Under the pieces are notes generated by a model that ran no database searches, was not told the DNA's origin, and saw only the letters and a program-made list of their open reading frames with translations. From contig NZ_CAMYUE010000001.1 in assembly GCF_947301925.1 (NCBI RefSeq), positions 310,001 to 374,000 of the forward strand: a stretch of 64,000 nt of DNA, in the 5' to 3' direction. Numbering within the stretch: the first letter of the stretch is position 1; every line of letters starts with the position of its first letter. This DNA comes from an uncultured Ruminococcus sp. GTDB lineage: Bacteria > Bacillota > Clostridia > Oscillospirales > Ruminococcaceae. Below are positions 7,062-15,808 of the stretch, in pieces. The position numbers and the translations under genes are program-made.

Positions 7062-8918
7062 TCAATCCTCGCCTTCCGTATAATCAAAGCGTTCCGTATC
7101 ATTTCCCGCCTTGCTGAACTGGGTCTTGTAAAGCTCCGAATAAACACCGCCCTTATTGACAAGTTCACTGTGCGTTCCTCTTTCCGAAATAACGCCGTCC
7201 TTGATGACAAGTATCTCATCTGCGGCAAGGATGGTCGAAAGACGGTGAGCTATAAGAATACTTGTACGGGAAGAGATAAGCGGCTCGATGGCGTCCTGTA
7301 TCTTCTGCTCGGATATGGAGTCAAGGGCAGATGTTGCCTCGTCAAATATCATGAGGGCAGGGTCCTTCAGCAGTACCCTTGCTATGGAGATACGCTGTTT
7401 TTCGCCGCCGGAAAGCTTCAGACCTCTGTTTCCTACAACTGTGTCAAGGCCTGTTTCCTGCTTTTCAATAAATTCGTAGATATTAGCCTGTTTGCAGGCC
7501 TCGATAAGCTCCTGCTCCGTCGCGTCAGGCTTTGCATATAGTAGGTTTTCACGTATAGTACCGTTAAACAGATATGTTTCCTGACTGACTATACCGATAT
7601 GCTTTCTGAGATACTCAAGATCCAGCTTTCTTACGTCCGTACCGTCAAAAAGCACACTTCCAGCAGTCACATCGTATAGTCTTGGGATAAGATTTACAAG
7701 GGTACTCTTACCTGAGCCGGATGGTCCTACGACCGCAATACATTTGCCGCTGTCAAGCTTGAAGTTGATATCGCTGAGTATCTGGCGCTCCTTATCGTAA
7801 TAGAAGCCTACGTTCCTGAACTCTACCTCGCCTTCGGGAGCTTTCGCGGGCGTTATGGCATCGGGTGCGTTCTCGATCTCAACGGGCATATCATAATACT
7901 CGAATATTCTTGTGAACATGGCCATTGAGCGTATCCAGTCCACCTGTATATTCAGAAGCTGGTTCACGGGGCCGTACATCCTGCCGAGAAGTGCAACGAG
8001 CACGGTTATATCACCGACTGTCAGGCTTGAATCGTACTTCATCATAAGAATACCGCCTGCAAGGTAAATAAGCATGGGGCCTATGCTGGAAAAAGTCGTC
8101 AGAGCGACTCTGAACCAACGTCCTGCCATACCCTCACGGATATTCAGCTTTATCATCTTATGATTGACCTTTTCGTACTTTTCGTACTCGGTCTGTTCCA
8201 TGCCGAAAAGCTTAACAAGGAGCTGTCCGCTCACGGACATGGTCTCGTTGAGTATGCCGTTTATCTCGTCGCTGCAGGCCTGAGACTCCTTTGTGATCGA
8301 CCAGCGGGTCTTTCCGGCGCTTCTTGTTGGTATGGCGAAAAGCGGCACAACAAGCACGCCAACGATAGCAAGTATCCAGTTCTGACGGAACATTACTATC
8401 ATTGCAACAATAAGGGTTATCGAGTTTGACAGTATGCTTGTAAGAGTATTGGTGATTATCTGCTGGACTCCCGAGATATCGCTGGTCATTCGGGTTATGA
8501 TATCGCCCTGATTGTTTGAAGTGAAGAACCTCTGGGACATTTTCTGAAGATGCAGGTACATTTTATTGCGCATATCATATGTGATATGCTGAGCTATCCA
8601 TGTATTCATGTAGCTCTCGAGCACACCGATAAGATTTGCTCCGAGAGTCACGGCAAGGGACAGAACTATGAAAAATATCAGTTTTTTAAGGCTTCTGCCG
8701 ATAAGGCCTTCGTCTATGATCTTTCCGGTCAGAACCGACGGAAGAAGTGAGAGTGTGGAAGAAATTATAATGGCGATAAGCACCACGATCATCTGCTTCC
8801 AGTACGGTTTCAGATAGGAAAAAATCCTTTTCAGAAGGGCTTTGGTCACCTTAGGGCGGTTCTTTTTCTCCTCATCGGTAAGATAGCCCATTCCTCTCGG
8901 TCCACCTACAGGCGGCAT
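7062..8918 (-). CDS. ABC exporter, fused permease and ATPase (multidrug/lipid type)
   Basis: Half-transporter of about 618 residues. I prefer ATG 8918 (nine bases after AAGGAG) to the ATG at 8927, which abuts the Shine-Dalgarno sequence. The N-terminal half is a six-helix ABC transmembrane domain. The C-terminal nucleotide-binding domain has Walker A GPSGSGKST, signature LSGGEKQR, Walker B ALMIFDEATSALD and the switch histidine in ILIAHRLS. It should function as a homodimer exporting lipids, drugs or peptides; the substrate is not deducible. A lipoprotein gene with a TPM domain lies 26 bp upstream and the alarmone synthetase follows, suggesting one operon. Confidence 0.93.
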   Translation of the reverse strand: MPPVGGPRGMGYLTDEEKKNRPKVTKALLKRIFSYLKPYWKQMIVVLIAIIISSTLSLLPSVLTGKIIDEGLIGRSLKKLIFFIVLSLAVTLGANLIGVLESYMNTWIAQHITYDMRNKMYLHLQKMSQRFFTSNNQGDIITRMTSDISGVQQIITNTLTSILSNSITLIVAMIVMFRQNWILAIVGVLVVPLFAIPTRSAGKTRWSITKESQACSDEINGILNETMSVSGQLLVKLFGMEQTEYEKYEKVNHKMIKLNIREGMAGRWFRVALTTFSSIGPMLIYLAGGILMMKYDSSLTVGDITVLVALLGRMYGPVNQLLNIQVDWIRSMAMFTRIFEYYDMPVEIENAPDAITPAKAPEGEVEFRNVGFYYDKERQILSDINFKLDSGKCIAVVGPSGSGKSTLVNLIPRLYDVTAGSVLFDGTDVRKLDLEYLRKHIGIVSQETYLFNGTIRENLLYAKPDATEQELIEACKQANIYEFIEKQETGLDTVVGNRGLKLSGGEKQRISIARVLLKDPALMIFDEATSALDSISEQKIQDAIEPLISSRTSILIAHRLSTILAADEILVIKDGVISERGTHSELVNKGGVYSELYKTQFSKAGNDTERFDYTEGED

Positions 8919-8944
8919 AGAGATCATCTCCTTAATAAAGATTA

Positions 8945-9841
8945 TTATGTCTTCTTCAAAGATGCAGCTTTTCCGTCAAGCGCTTCTATTACCTTATTGA
9001 CTGCACCGGAGTAATCCTCCTTTGCCGCCAGTTCGTTTGCCGGCTTCAGAGCCTTCTCCAGTTCCCACGGAAGCTTGTCACCGGAATACGCGATCATATT
9101 CTTTTTGTTGGCGTCTATCATCAGCATGATGCCGCTGCCGTCACTGTATTTTCGCGTATAATACGATTTCAGTATATCCTCGTTCGGCGTATCGGAACCG
9201 TTCCTCGAAGCAAGTAAAGTCAGATCGTATTTACATGAACCCATTGCCTTATCCAGGACAGTCAGCTCATCGAACTCAAATACCTGAGCGTTATCAACGA
9301 TATGATCGCCGCACAGCTCTCCAAGCTGAAGCAGACGCATTATACCGCGTCTGTAGCTGCCGCCGATGATCTCTTTTGTAGACCAGTATATCGCGTTGCT
9401 CTCTGACGCCTGGCTTATTTCCGACAGACATGAGCCGGTTCTCCAGATAAAGTCTTCGTTTGTGTCGTTATTTATGAGAACAAGCAGGCCGCTGCCCTTG
9501 CCCTCATATATCCTGTTGTACTCGTCGAGGGCAAAATCCGAAGGAGACTTTCCGCCAAGGTCATTTGTAGTGACAACTGCGGCGTTTATAAGCTTCTCGG
9601 TATAGAGCCAGCCCGCATAATCATTGCAGGCTTTCAGATCGTCTGCGTTCAGCAGACCTGCCTTGTCATATACATAACTGCCGTCAGCCGTATCAACAAC
9701 GCGCTCGGTAAAGGGCTGACTTGTGGCCTCCACCGATTCGTCATGCTTCTTACCGTCGTTTTTTGCCGTACAACCACACAATATCATTGCCAAAGCAGTT
9801 ACTGCTGCTGTAAAAGATATGAATTTTTTCAAAAAAATCAT
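8945..9841 (-). CDS. Lipoprotein with TPM domain
   Basis: The N-terminus (KKFISFTAAVTALAM, then ILCGC) is a lipoprotein signal with a lipobox cysteine, so the protein should be anchored outside the membrane. Residues ~50-150 form a TPM domain (YVYDKAGLLNADDL, then GSGLLVLINND), a fold described in TLP18.3/Psb32/MOLO-1 proteins and linked to phosphatase or membrane-complex repair roles. The rest is less conserved. The start is uncertain: ATG 9841 sits right after AGCAGGGA, while an in-frame TTG a few codons later has better spacing. It leads into the ABC exporter gene 26 bp downstream. The function is unknown. Confidence 0.82.
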   Translation of the reverse strand: MIFLKKFISFTAAVTALAMILCGCTAKNDGKKHDESVEATSQPFTERVVDTADGSYVYDKAGLLNADDLKACNDYAGWLYTEKLINAAVVTTNDLGGKSPSDFALDEYNRIYEGKGSGLLVLINNDTNEDFIWRTGSCLSEISQASESNAIYWSTKEIIGGSYRRGIMRLLQLGELCGDHIVDNAQVFEFDELTVLDKAMGSCKYDLTLLASRNGSDTPNEDILKSYYTRKYSDGSGIMLMIDANKKNMIAYSGDKLPWELEKALKPANELAAKEDYSGAVNKVIEALDGKAASLKKT

Positions 9842-9942
9842 TCCCTGCTCTTGTATTTACTATTATATTTTAGTATAATTTAATTGAAAAATCAAGTGCA
9901 GTCACATATTTCTTACATAATTTTCAGAAAAGGAGCGCCAAT

Positions 9943-10752
9943 ATGGATTACAGAGTTCAGGGAAATGATATTATTGTTTACGAGCCTGACCTTGATCTGG
10001 ATGAGACCCTCGACTGCGGACAGGCATTCCGCTGGAAAAAGATCCCATCGGATCATATCTCCACCTATGAGGGAGCTTACCTGAATGACAGCCTCAGGAT
10101 ATCACAGACTGATAAAGGCAGCTTTATATTCCACGATACCGACGAAAACGATTTCATATCAAAGTGGATAGATTATTTCGACTTTGAAACGGACTATTCG
10201 GAACTGAAACGCTGTTTCTCCGAGGACGAGACCCTTGCAAAGGCCTGCAGCTTCGCAGGCGGTATAAGACTGCTCCGTCAGAACAGCTGGGAGTGCCTTA
10301 TTTCCTTCATTATTTCCCAGAACAATAATATACCGCGTATCAAAGGCATAATCGACCGCCTTTGCGAGCATTATAACGGCTGCTTTCCCGACGCTGATGC
10401 ACTCGCAGAAGAGACTGCCGATTCACTTGGATATCTCCGCAGCGGTTTCCGAGCAAAATACCTTGCCGACGCTGCCGACAAGGTTCACAGCGGCATTACA
10501 AAGCTCGATGAGATAGCAAAACTGCCCATAGATGACGCACGGAACGAACTGAAAAAGATAAAGGGCGTGGGACCGAAAGTGGCAGAATGTGTGCTATTGT
10601 TCGGTATGTACAGAACGGATGCATTTCCCAAGGATGTTTGGATAAAGAGAGTCCTCGCAGAGTACTACCCCGACGGTTTCCCCGAATTTGCCGCCGAAAA
10701 AGCAGGCATTGCCCAGCAATACCTGTTCCATTACATAAGAAATCTTCATTGA
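9943..10752 (+). CDS. OGG1-type 8-oxoguanine/alkylpurine DNA glycosylase
   Basis: 269 residues with AAGGAG before the ATG. The N-terminal OGG_N-like part includes DLDLDETLDCGQAFRW. The HhH-GPD part includes SFIISQNNNIPRIKGII, the hairpin LKKIKGVGPKVAECVLLF, which contains the expected catalytic lysine, and the downstream aspartate in FPKDVW. It removes damaged purines, mainly 8-oxoguanine, in base excision repair. No C-terminal iron-sulfur cysteines are present, as in OGG1 and unlike MutY/Nth. The gene is divergent from the TPM lipoprotein gene. Confidence 0.9.
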   Translation: MDYRVQGNDIIVYEPDLDLDETLDCGQAFRWKKIPSDHISTYEGAYLNDSLRISQTDKGSFIFHDTDENDFISKWIDYFDFETDYSELKRCFSEDETLAKACSFAGGIRLLRQNSWECLISFIISQNNNIPRIKGIIDRLCEHYNGCFPDADALAEETADSLGYLRSGFRAKYLADAADKVHSGITKLDEIAKLPIDDARNELKKIKGVGPKVAECVLLFGMYRTDAFPKDVWIKRVLAEYYPDGFPEFAAEKAGIAQQYLFHYIRNLH

Positions 10753-10814
10753 CATGCTGAATAAACGCCGCCGAACAGGCAATACTCCCGATAAATAAGT
10801 TTTTGGGAGGCATT

Positions 10815-11066
10815 ATGTTAAAAGGTGTAAACAAAAGAATAGTAGAAGTCAACGATCCGAACAGTATCTATTTCGAGAGAGCTGTATTCTATCTGAGACC
10901 GGAGGTAACGATTGTTCCCGACCTTGTTTCCCACAGGGAAGCGGAAAGACTTTATTCCGCTGTCACACCTCAGAACAGCAGTACCCGGAAAAGGTCTGCA
11001 AAGAAAATTATCATAGTTATAACAGCTGCTGCCGCTGCAGTGGCAGCCTTCATACGCATATTTTGA
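10815..11066 (+). CDS. Small conserved hypothetical with C-terminal membrane anchor
   Basis: The start is ATG 10815 behind GGGAGG (83 residues); the ORF-track start at 10803 has no ribosome binding site. The N-terminal ~50 residues (MLKGVNKRIVEVND, then YFERAVFYLRP) are soluble and patterned. A basic stretch STRKRSAKK precedes one hydrophobic helix ending at the C-terminus, so the protein is a tail-anchored candidate with its N-terminus in the cytoplasm. I recognise the style from other Clostridia but know no function. It sits between the glycosylase and the AraC gene, 38 bp before the latter. Confidence 0.8.
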   Translation: MLKGVNKRIVEVNDPNSIYFERAVFYLRPEVTIVPDLVSHREAERLYSAVTPQNSSTRKRSAKKIIIVITAAAAAVAAFIRIF

Positions 11067-11104
11067 TACAATAACAGCAATATGCTGTTTGTCAGGAGTT
11101 TTAT

Positions 11105-11968
11105 ATGGATAAGCATGAGACCAACGGCTTCAGGAACAGGCTGTCAAAGCGCTTGATATGCACTCCGAGTCCTGCCGCCAAGAATACATTCTTTTATATA
11201 CAGGAGACAGGCTGCCTGAAAACCGAAGACGCAGCCGCAACTCAGCGTCACAACCTTGAATCCTTCCTCATCGCTGCTGTAATAAGCGGCAGAGGCGAGG
11301 TAACTGTGGGAAACGAGACATATCCTCTCGGAAAGGGCGACTGCTTCTTCCTTGACTGCCGTATTTCCCATTATTACAAGAGCTCCGCAAACGACCCCTG
11401 GGAGCTTATGTGGATACATTTTAACGGCAGCACCTCTCAGCAGTATTACGATTATTTCATATCGCAGTCAAAAAATGTGTTCAGGCCGCCGTTTTTCGAC
11501 AAAGTCATCTCGGCAATATCCGAGATAATCGATATAAACGACAGAAAGCTCCCCGATGCGGAGATCACCACTTCCAAGCTCATCGTGGATCTTCTCACCC
11601 TTTCCCTGACCGTTAACAACACTGCGCAGCAGTACGATTCTGCACTGAAACAGAAGCTTGCGGCTGTACACAACTACATCGACGACCATTTCAACGAGGA
11701 TCTGTCTCTTGAAAAGCTGTCATCGGAATTCTACATAAGCAAATACTATCTGACCCGTGAATACAAGAAGATCTACGGTAAGACCATTTTCCAGCATATA
11801 ATAACCGCCCGCATCAACTACGGAAAGAAACTGCTGCGCTTTTCGGACAAGTCCGTTGAGGAGATAGCGCATCTTTGCGGATTCAACGATCAGAGCTATT
11901 TTGCAAGGCAGTTCAAAAAGACCGAGAATCTCACTTGCTTTTCATACAGAAAAATGTGGAGAGACTGA
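11105..11968 (+). CDS. AraC family transcriptional regulator with cupin sensor domain
   Basis: 287 residues. The N-terminal half is a cupin-like ligand-binding domain (VGNETYPLGKGDCFFLD, then WELMWIHFNG). The C-terminal ~100 residues hold two helix-turn-helix motifs: LSLEKLSSEFYISKYYLTRE and SVEEIAHLCGFNDQSYFARQ. AraC regulators of this layout usually respond to sugars and activate glycoside-utilisation genes. The target here is not adjacent and the effector is unknown. CAGGAG stands before the ATG. The gene ends in a terminator shared with the convergent rnpB. Confidence 0.92.
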   Translation: MDKHETNGFRNRLSKRLICTPSPAAKNTFFYIQETGCLKTEDAAATQRHNLESFLIAAVISGRGEVTVGNETYPLGKGDCFFLDCRISHYYKSSANDPWELMWIHFNGSTSQQYYDYFISQSKNVFRPPFFDKVISAISEIIDINDRKLPDAEITTSKLIVDLLTLSLTVNNTAQQYDSALKQKLAAVHNYIDDHFNEDLSLEKLSSEFYISKYYLTREYKKIYGKTIFQHIITARINYGKKLLRFSDKSVEEIAHLCGFNDQSYFARQFKKTENLTCFSYRKMWRD

Positions 11969-11979
11969 CATATAAAGAA

Positions 11980-12007
11980 AAAAGAGAGCATAAGCTCTCT
12001 TTTTTTA
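11980..12007. terminator. Bidirectional terminator between araC-type gene and rnpB
   Basis: The hairpin AGAGAGC-ATAA-GCTCTCT is flanked by A and T runs on both sides, so it can end both converging transcripts. Confidence 0.85.
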
Positions 12008-12008
12008 T

Positions 12009-12352
12009 GACCAGACCGATAAGCCGGGTTCTGTCGTGTGCGGTAATTTATCTACGCTTATCGTCGCCGATAAGCTGAAGCCGTCATTACCTGTTATCCG
12101 CCGAGCCGACGTTGAGATAACAGGCACCAATAGACGTTGCATCGGATAGGGTTTACATAGCAGCGCTGTCTCCAGCACTCTGGTGAGCTCTTACCTCGCC
12201 TTTCCACCATCGCCGCCGTAAAGACGGCAGTATATCTCTGTTGCACTTGCCCTAAGGTCGCCCTCGGCTGCCGTTAGCAGCTACCCTGCTCTGTGATGCC
12301 CGGACTTTCCTCGTAAACTAAAGCGTTTCCGCTACCGCATAGTCTGCTCACC
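12009..12352 (-). ncRNA. rnpB: RNase P RNA (class A)
   Basis: Read on the minus strand, the transcript has the hallmark core elements: GAGGAAAGTCCGGGC near the 5' side, AGGGCAAGTGCAACAGAGA in the middle, GGTGGAAAGGCGAGG, and ACAGAACCCGGCTTAT close to the 3' end. This is the catalytic RNA that trims tRNA 5' leaders. Ends are approximate: the 5' end is set from the promoter at 12358-12386 and the 3' end from the terminator at 11980-12007. Confidence 0.95.
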
Positions 12353-12357
12353 TGATA

Positions 12358-12386
12358 ATGATATCATTTTTTTGATAAAAAGTCAA
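12358..12386 (-). promoter_or_regulatory. rnpB: Promoter of rnpB
   Basis: TTGACT and TATCAT are 17 bp apart on the minus strand. The -35 box overlaps the stop codon of the upstream bPH2 gene. Confidence 0.7.
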
Positions 12387-13846
12387 GCTCTGACCTTCTC
12401 TGCCAGCTTATACCCAAGTATATCCGCTATTTTCCGTACTTCATCAGCCTTCATGGCCTTGATTTTGAACCGCTTGTGCTCCTCCCCCTCGAACCATATG
12501 CTCATGGCGCAGCGTCCGCTGAGAGCCTGAAGAAGATTCTGCTCAAGCTCCATTTTCACGATCTTTCTGCGATCGGATACTACAGTATGGAAACGTGTCC
12601 ACGCGGAACACCTTATCATTATCTTATCGTCGTAAAGCGCTACGCCGCTTGTCAGGAGAGCCACGAACTTTACGATTATAAACCACACAGCCGGTATCTC
12701 AAACATGACGGCAGCAAAGAATGAGAGCTCTGCAAATCGTGGAAAAAGTCTTGCGACCCAATCGTGGGAAGGTACTATCAGCGCTGCTACCAGCAGCGGT
12801 ATCATCAGATATGAGCCGATACCCGCAGGCTGAGCACAGAAATTGTTCCGTATACCGCTGTATATGCCTATAACCTGTAGGTTCTTGCCGAGGCTCTTTT
12901 CATGCTTAACGGGCAGAAGCACGGGAAGCCTGTTTTTGGACGAACCATAACCCGCGCAGCTTATATTGACGGCTACGGCGCCGAAAAGCTTCATTATCAG
13001 ATTCTGTCTGAGATCGGTATAATTGATATGGGAGTTCTTTATGCGGTATTCCTTACGGTCGAGTATGCCGTATCCGACCTTCATGCAGTGCTTATCGCAC
13101 TCTATGGAGAATTTGCCGTATCTGAAAAGATTGACAAGGAAGGATACGAACCAGGAGGCTATGAAGAATACACCCATGAATATAGCGGCCGTAGGTATTT
13201 TCAGTACCAGCTTCTCCGTTATCTTTGCCGTTTCGGCAGTAATGATATTGAGCGATCTGCTGATAATGTCATAGGCAATGTCGCCGCCTTTGAGGAAAAA
13301 AGTGGCAAGATAGACCGTTCCCGAAAAACCGCTCGAAAAGAAAACGGAGAAAAGCAGTATCGAAAGCGCCGTAGGCTGAGGTATACCCTCTATTTTCTGC
13401 TGATCGTTGATATCGGGCATACGTTCCATTATGGCTTTTCTTGTTTTATTGCTTACAAGAAGCTTCAGGTCTACGGTCTTGAATATGCCTGCGCGTGTAT
13501 CGCACCTGAATCTCATCGCTCTTACAGGCACCATGTACAAAGGCCGCTCCACAGTTACGGAGCTGATATTCCTGAAGGGAATATAGGTATTAACTCTTAC
13601 AAACACGCCGTCTCTGTGGACAAGCTCATCATTGGTAAAATCGATCCTTGAAAAGAACCACCTGACCAGTCCGAATATAATGATGGCTCCGAGAACGGCT
13701 ATATCGAACCATGCGCCCCTGACCCAGCTGTAAAACCAGTTCTTGTCAAAATGATAGGTGTATATGCCTCTTAACAGAGGAAAAATAAGGAGCCAGATGT
13801 TCTTTGCGGAATACTTCAGTATTTTCAGAGGGTGTTCATGGTACAT
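12383..13846 (-). CDS. Membrane protein with repeated bPH2 (bacterial PH) domains, YdbT-like
   Basis: 487 residues with several paired hydrophobic helices alternating with soluble segments. The segments FTNDELVHRDGVFVRVNTYI, followed by PFRNISSVTVERP, and KEYRIKNSHINYTDLRQNL are typical bPH2 (YdbT/YdbS family) blocks; a third degenerate block lies near the C-terminus. Its start overlaps the end of the shorter bPH2 gene by 11 bp, the usual YdbS-YdbT pairing. The pair is membrane-bound. In Bacillus, YdbS/YdbT contribute to resistance to some bacteriocins; the biochemical role is unknown. Confidence 0.85.
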   Translation of the reverse strand: MYHEHPLKILKYSAKNIWLLIFPLLRGIYTYHFDKNWFYSWVRGAWFDIAVLGAIIIFGLVRWFFSRIDFTNDELVHRDGVFVRVNTYIPFRNISSVTVERPLYMVPVRAMRFRCDTRAGIFKTVDLKLLVSNKTRKAIMERMPDINDQQKIEGIPQPTALSILLFSVFFSSGFSGTVYLATFFLKGGDIAYDIISRSLNIITAETAKITEKLVLKIPTAAIFMGVFFIASWFVSFLVNLFRYGKFSIECDKHCMKVGYGILDRKEYRIKNSHINYTDLRQNLIMKLFGAVAVNISCAGYGSSKNRLPVLLPVKHEKSLGKNLQVIGIYSGIRNNFCAQPAGIGSYLMIPLLVAALIVPSHDWVARLFPRFAELSFFAAVMFEIPAVWFIIVKFVALLTSGVALYDDKIMIRCSAWTRFHTVVSDRRKIVKMELEQNLLQALSGRCAMSIWFEGEEHKRFKIKAMKADEVRKIADILGYKLAEKVRA

Positions 13847-14288
13847 ACTTATCCCCCTTTATGTCTATACTGCCTGATATCTTGATTATCTCCTTTGCGT
13901 CCGACTGTTTGAGGAAAAGCAGTCTGAGCTGTCCGCCGTAGACAAAGAATATTATAAAATTAAAGCCTGTATACTGTGAGAACGGGCTGCTGATTATGGT
14001 TGTATACTGTATTGACGAGTATCTCACCGACTGGTGGACTTTTATAAATACACCGCTGCTCTTGGTTACCTCCGTCCTTGTGACGGTATAGCTGATGGAT
14101 GAAAAAAACAGGGGGAGATGTACGAACATCTCGATACAGGCGACAGCGATAACACCGACCGTCGTATATATAACGACTTTTTCTATCGGAATAAAATATC
14201 TGACAGCTGAAAGTATAATGATAACAGCAGCTGTTATCATAAGTCTCAGCGTAGTGAGACAATGTCTGTCAGGATAATATTGTTTCAT
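13836..14288 (-). CDS. Small bPH2 domain membrane protein, YdbS-like
   Basis: I start it at ATG 14288 after a GGGGGCGGAG stretch (150 residues). The ORF-track start at 14318 overlaps the -10 box and cannot be transcribed. Two N-terminal transmembrane helices are followed by one bPH2 domain (SYTVTRTEVTKSSGVFIKVH, then SIQYTTIISSPF). It is translationally coupled to the longer bPH2 protein by an 11-bp overlap. The function is as uncertain as for its partner. Confidence 0.83.
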   Translation of the reverse strand: MKQYYPDRHCLTTLRLMITAAVIIILSAVRYFIPIEKVVIYTTVGVIAVACIEMFVHLPLFFSSISYTVTRTEVTKSSGVFIKVHQSVRYSSIQYTTIISSPFSQYTGFNFIIFFVYGGQLRLLFLKQSDAKEIIKISGSIDIKGDKYVP

Positions 14289-14316
14289 TCTCCGCCCCCT
14301 TTCCCAGTATATTTTC

Positions 14317-14345
14317 ATTATAGCACAAATATCATTTAATGTAAA
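14317..14345 (-). promoter_or_regulatory. Promoter of the bPH2 operon
   Basis: TTTACA and TATAAT are separated by 17 bp on the minus strand, 29 bp upstream of the chosen start codon. Confidence 0.7.
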
Positions 14346-14405
14346 ACATAATTTAAAGACAAATTGTAAACTTTATAGCAGAAAAATCGCGGAAAGAGTG
14401 TGTTT

Positions 14406-15647
14406 ATGCTGGAAAAGGCAGCTTCACTGATATGGGGCAGAACGACAGTATTGCTTCTGCTTGTGACGGGAGTAGTGTATACGATCAGATATCGTTTCAT
14501 ACAGTTCAGGATGTTCGGTTATATATTTAAGAACCTGAAAAAAGGAAGAAATATCGGTCCCCAGGTGCGTACAATGTGTATGTCCCTTGGAGCTGCCATG
14601 GGCACGGGCAACATCACAGGAGTAGCGGCTGCAATTGCGTCAGGCGGAGCAGGTGCCGTATTCTGGATGTGGGTCTCGGCTTTTTTGGGAATGGCTACTG
14701 TATATGTGGAAAACTCTCTTTCGGCAAAATACAGCGATGCAACGTTAAAAGGCCCTATGGCCTATCTGAAAAAGGGCTTGGGAAGCCCTGCGCTTGCCGC
14801 TGTATTCGCAATATGCTGCATCTTCACCTCGTTCGGTATGGGCGGAATGATACAGATCAACTGTATGAGCGAAAGCATAAGAGAATGTATCTCCGTCGAT
14901 TCGTTTACCCTTTCCGCGATCCTTTTCATAGTGATATATCTTGTAATAAGCGGCGGCAAGGAACGTATCGGCAAAACCGCTCAGCTGGCACTGCCGGCAG
15001 CTTCAATAATCTACGGAGCACTGTGCCTTGCGGTGATATACACTGAAAAAGGTCGGCTTTCCGACGTTTTTTCGAACATTATATGCGGAGCGTTCGGCAT
15101 AAAACAGGCAGCAGGCGGAGCGATGGGCTATACTGTTTCACAGGCGGTCTCCACAGGCATAAGACGAGGCATATTTTCAAACGAAGCAGGTCTCGGAAGC
15201 TCTCCTCTGCTCCACAGCTCCGCAGAAAAATGCAATTCAGCGCAATTGCAGGGTATGAGCAGCATGATAGAGGTTTTTATCGACACAATGCTGTGCTGTT
15301 CGCTCACCGCAGTAACTCTGCTGTGCAGCGTGAATTGCAGCGATATATCGGAAGCTCTCGGTATTGTATCGGGCAGAGCTTCAGAACCTCTGCTGGCGGC
15401 TGTGCTGACCGTTTTTGCCTTTTGTACGGTCATAGGCTGGTATTATGCGGGAGAATCCGCATTTCTGTATCTGATGCCGAAAGCTCCGCGGAAGCTCTTT
15501 GTATGTGTATTTGCGCTTATCGCCTCTTTCGGCGCTCTTTTCAAATCTGATATGCTCTGGAATCTTTCGGATATCTTCAATGGCACTATGATGATACCCA
15601 ACCTTATAGGACTGATATTCCTGTTCAGGCACACCGCAAACGAATAA
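14406..15647 (+). CDS. Alanine/glycine:cation symporter (AGCS family)
   Basis: Polytopic membrane protein of 413 residues when begun at ATG 14406, nine bases after GGAAAG; the GTG at 14400 is too close to that site. AGCS signatures are clear: MGTGNITGVAAAIASGGAGA near residue 75, and GIRRGIFSNEAGLGSSPLLH near residue 255. The family imports alanine or glycine with sodium or protons. It is about 30-50 residues shorter than many relatives, with a short C-terminus. It is followed by an imperfect inverted repeat and the rnj promoter. Confidence 0.93.
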   Translation: MLEKAASLIWGRTTVLLLLVTGVVYTIRYRFIQFRMFGYIFKNLKKGRNIGPQVRTMCMSLGAAMGTGNITGVAAAIASGGAGAVFWMWVSAFLGMATVYVENSLSAKYSDATLKGPMAYLKKGLGSPALAAVFAICCIFTSFGMGGMIQINCMSESIRECISVDSFTLSAILFIVIYLVISGGKERIGKTAQLALPAASIIYGALCLAVIYTEKGRLSDVFSNIICGAFGIKQAAGGAMGYTVSQAVSTGIRRGIFSNEAGLGSSPLLHSSAEKCNSAQLQGMSSMIEVFIDTMLCCSLTAVTLLCSVNCSDISEALGIVSGRASEPLLAAVLTVFAFCTVIGWYYAGESAFLYLMPKAPRKLFVCVFALIASFGALFKSDMLWNLSDIFNGTMMIPNLIGLIFLFRHTANE

Positions 15648-15649
15648 AA

Positions 15650-15746
15650 GGCATTAAAACTGTCAATAAATCATATGTGGAAAGAAAAAAGGCGATTCGT
15701 CCCCTACTTTTATTTCAACGGTTACAAAAAATTTATTGATAATGCC
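15650..15746. repeat. Imperfect long inverted repeat downstream of the AGCS gene
   Basis: The right arm ATTTATTGATAATGCC (15731-15746) is fully complementary to two blocks of the left arm, GGCATTA and TCAATAAAT (15650-15671), which are separated by a 6-nt bulge. The 59 bp between the arms shows no gene. No T run follows, so it is a poor terminator; it may be an mRNA 3' structure or a degenerate element. Confidence 0.45.
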
Positions 15747-15773
15747 AAATGTTAAAAACAGCCCCTTTCCCTA

Positions 15774-15802
15774 TTGACATTGAGCTCCTGTTTTTGTATA
15801 AT
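15774..15802 (+). promoter_or_regulatory. Consensus promoter of the rnj-gdpP-rplI-dnaB-tilS-ftsH run
   Basis: TTGACA and TATAAT match consensus with a 17-bp spacer. The predicted start near 15809 leaves about 330 nt before the rnj start codon. Confidence 0.85.
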
Positions 15803-15808
15803 TATAGT

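Noticed and set aside
12902-13651. 249-aa plus-strand ORF opposite the bPH2 gene
   Set aside because: It is antisense to a membrane protein with bPH2 motifs and a conserved overlapping partner.
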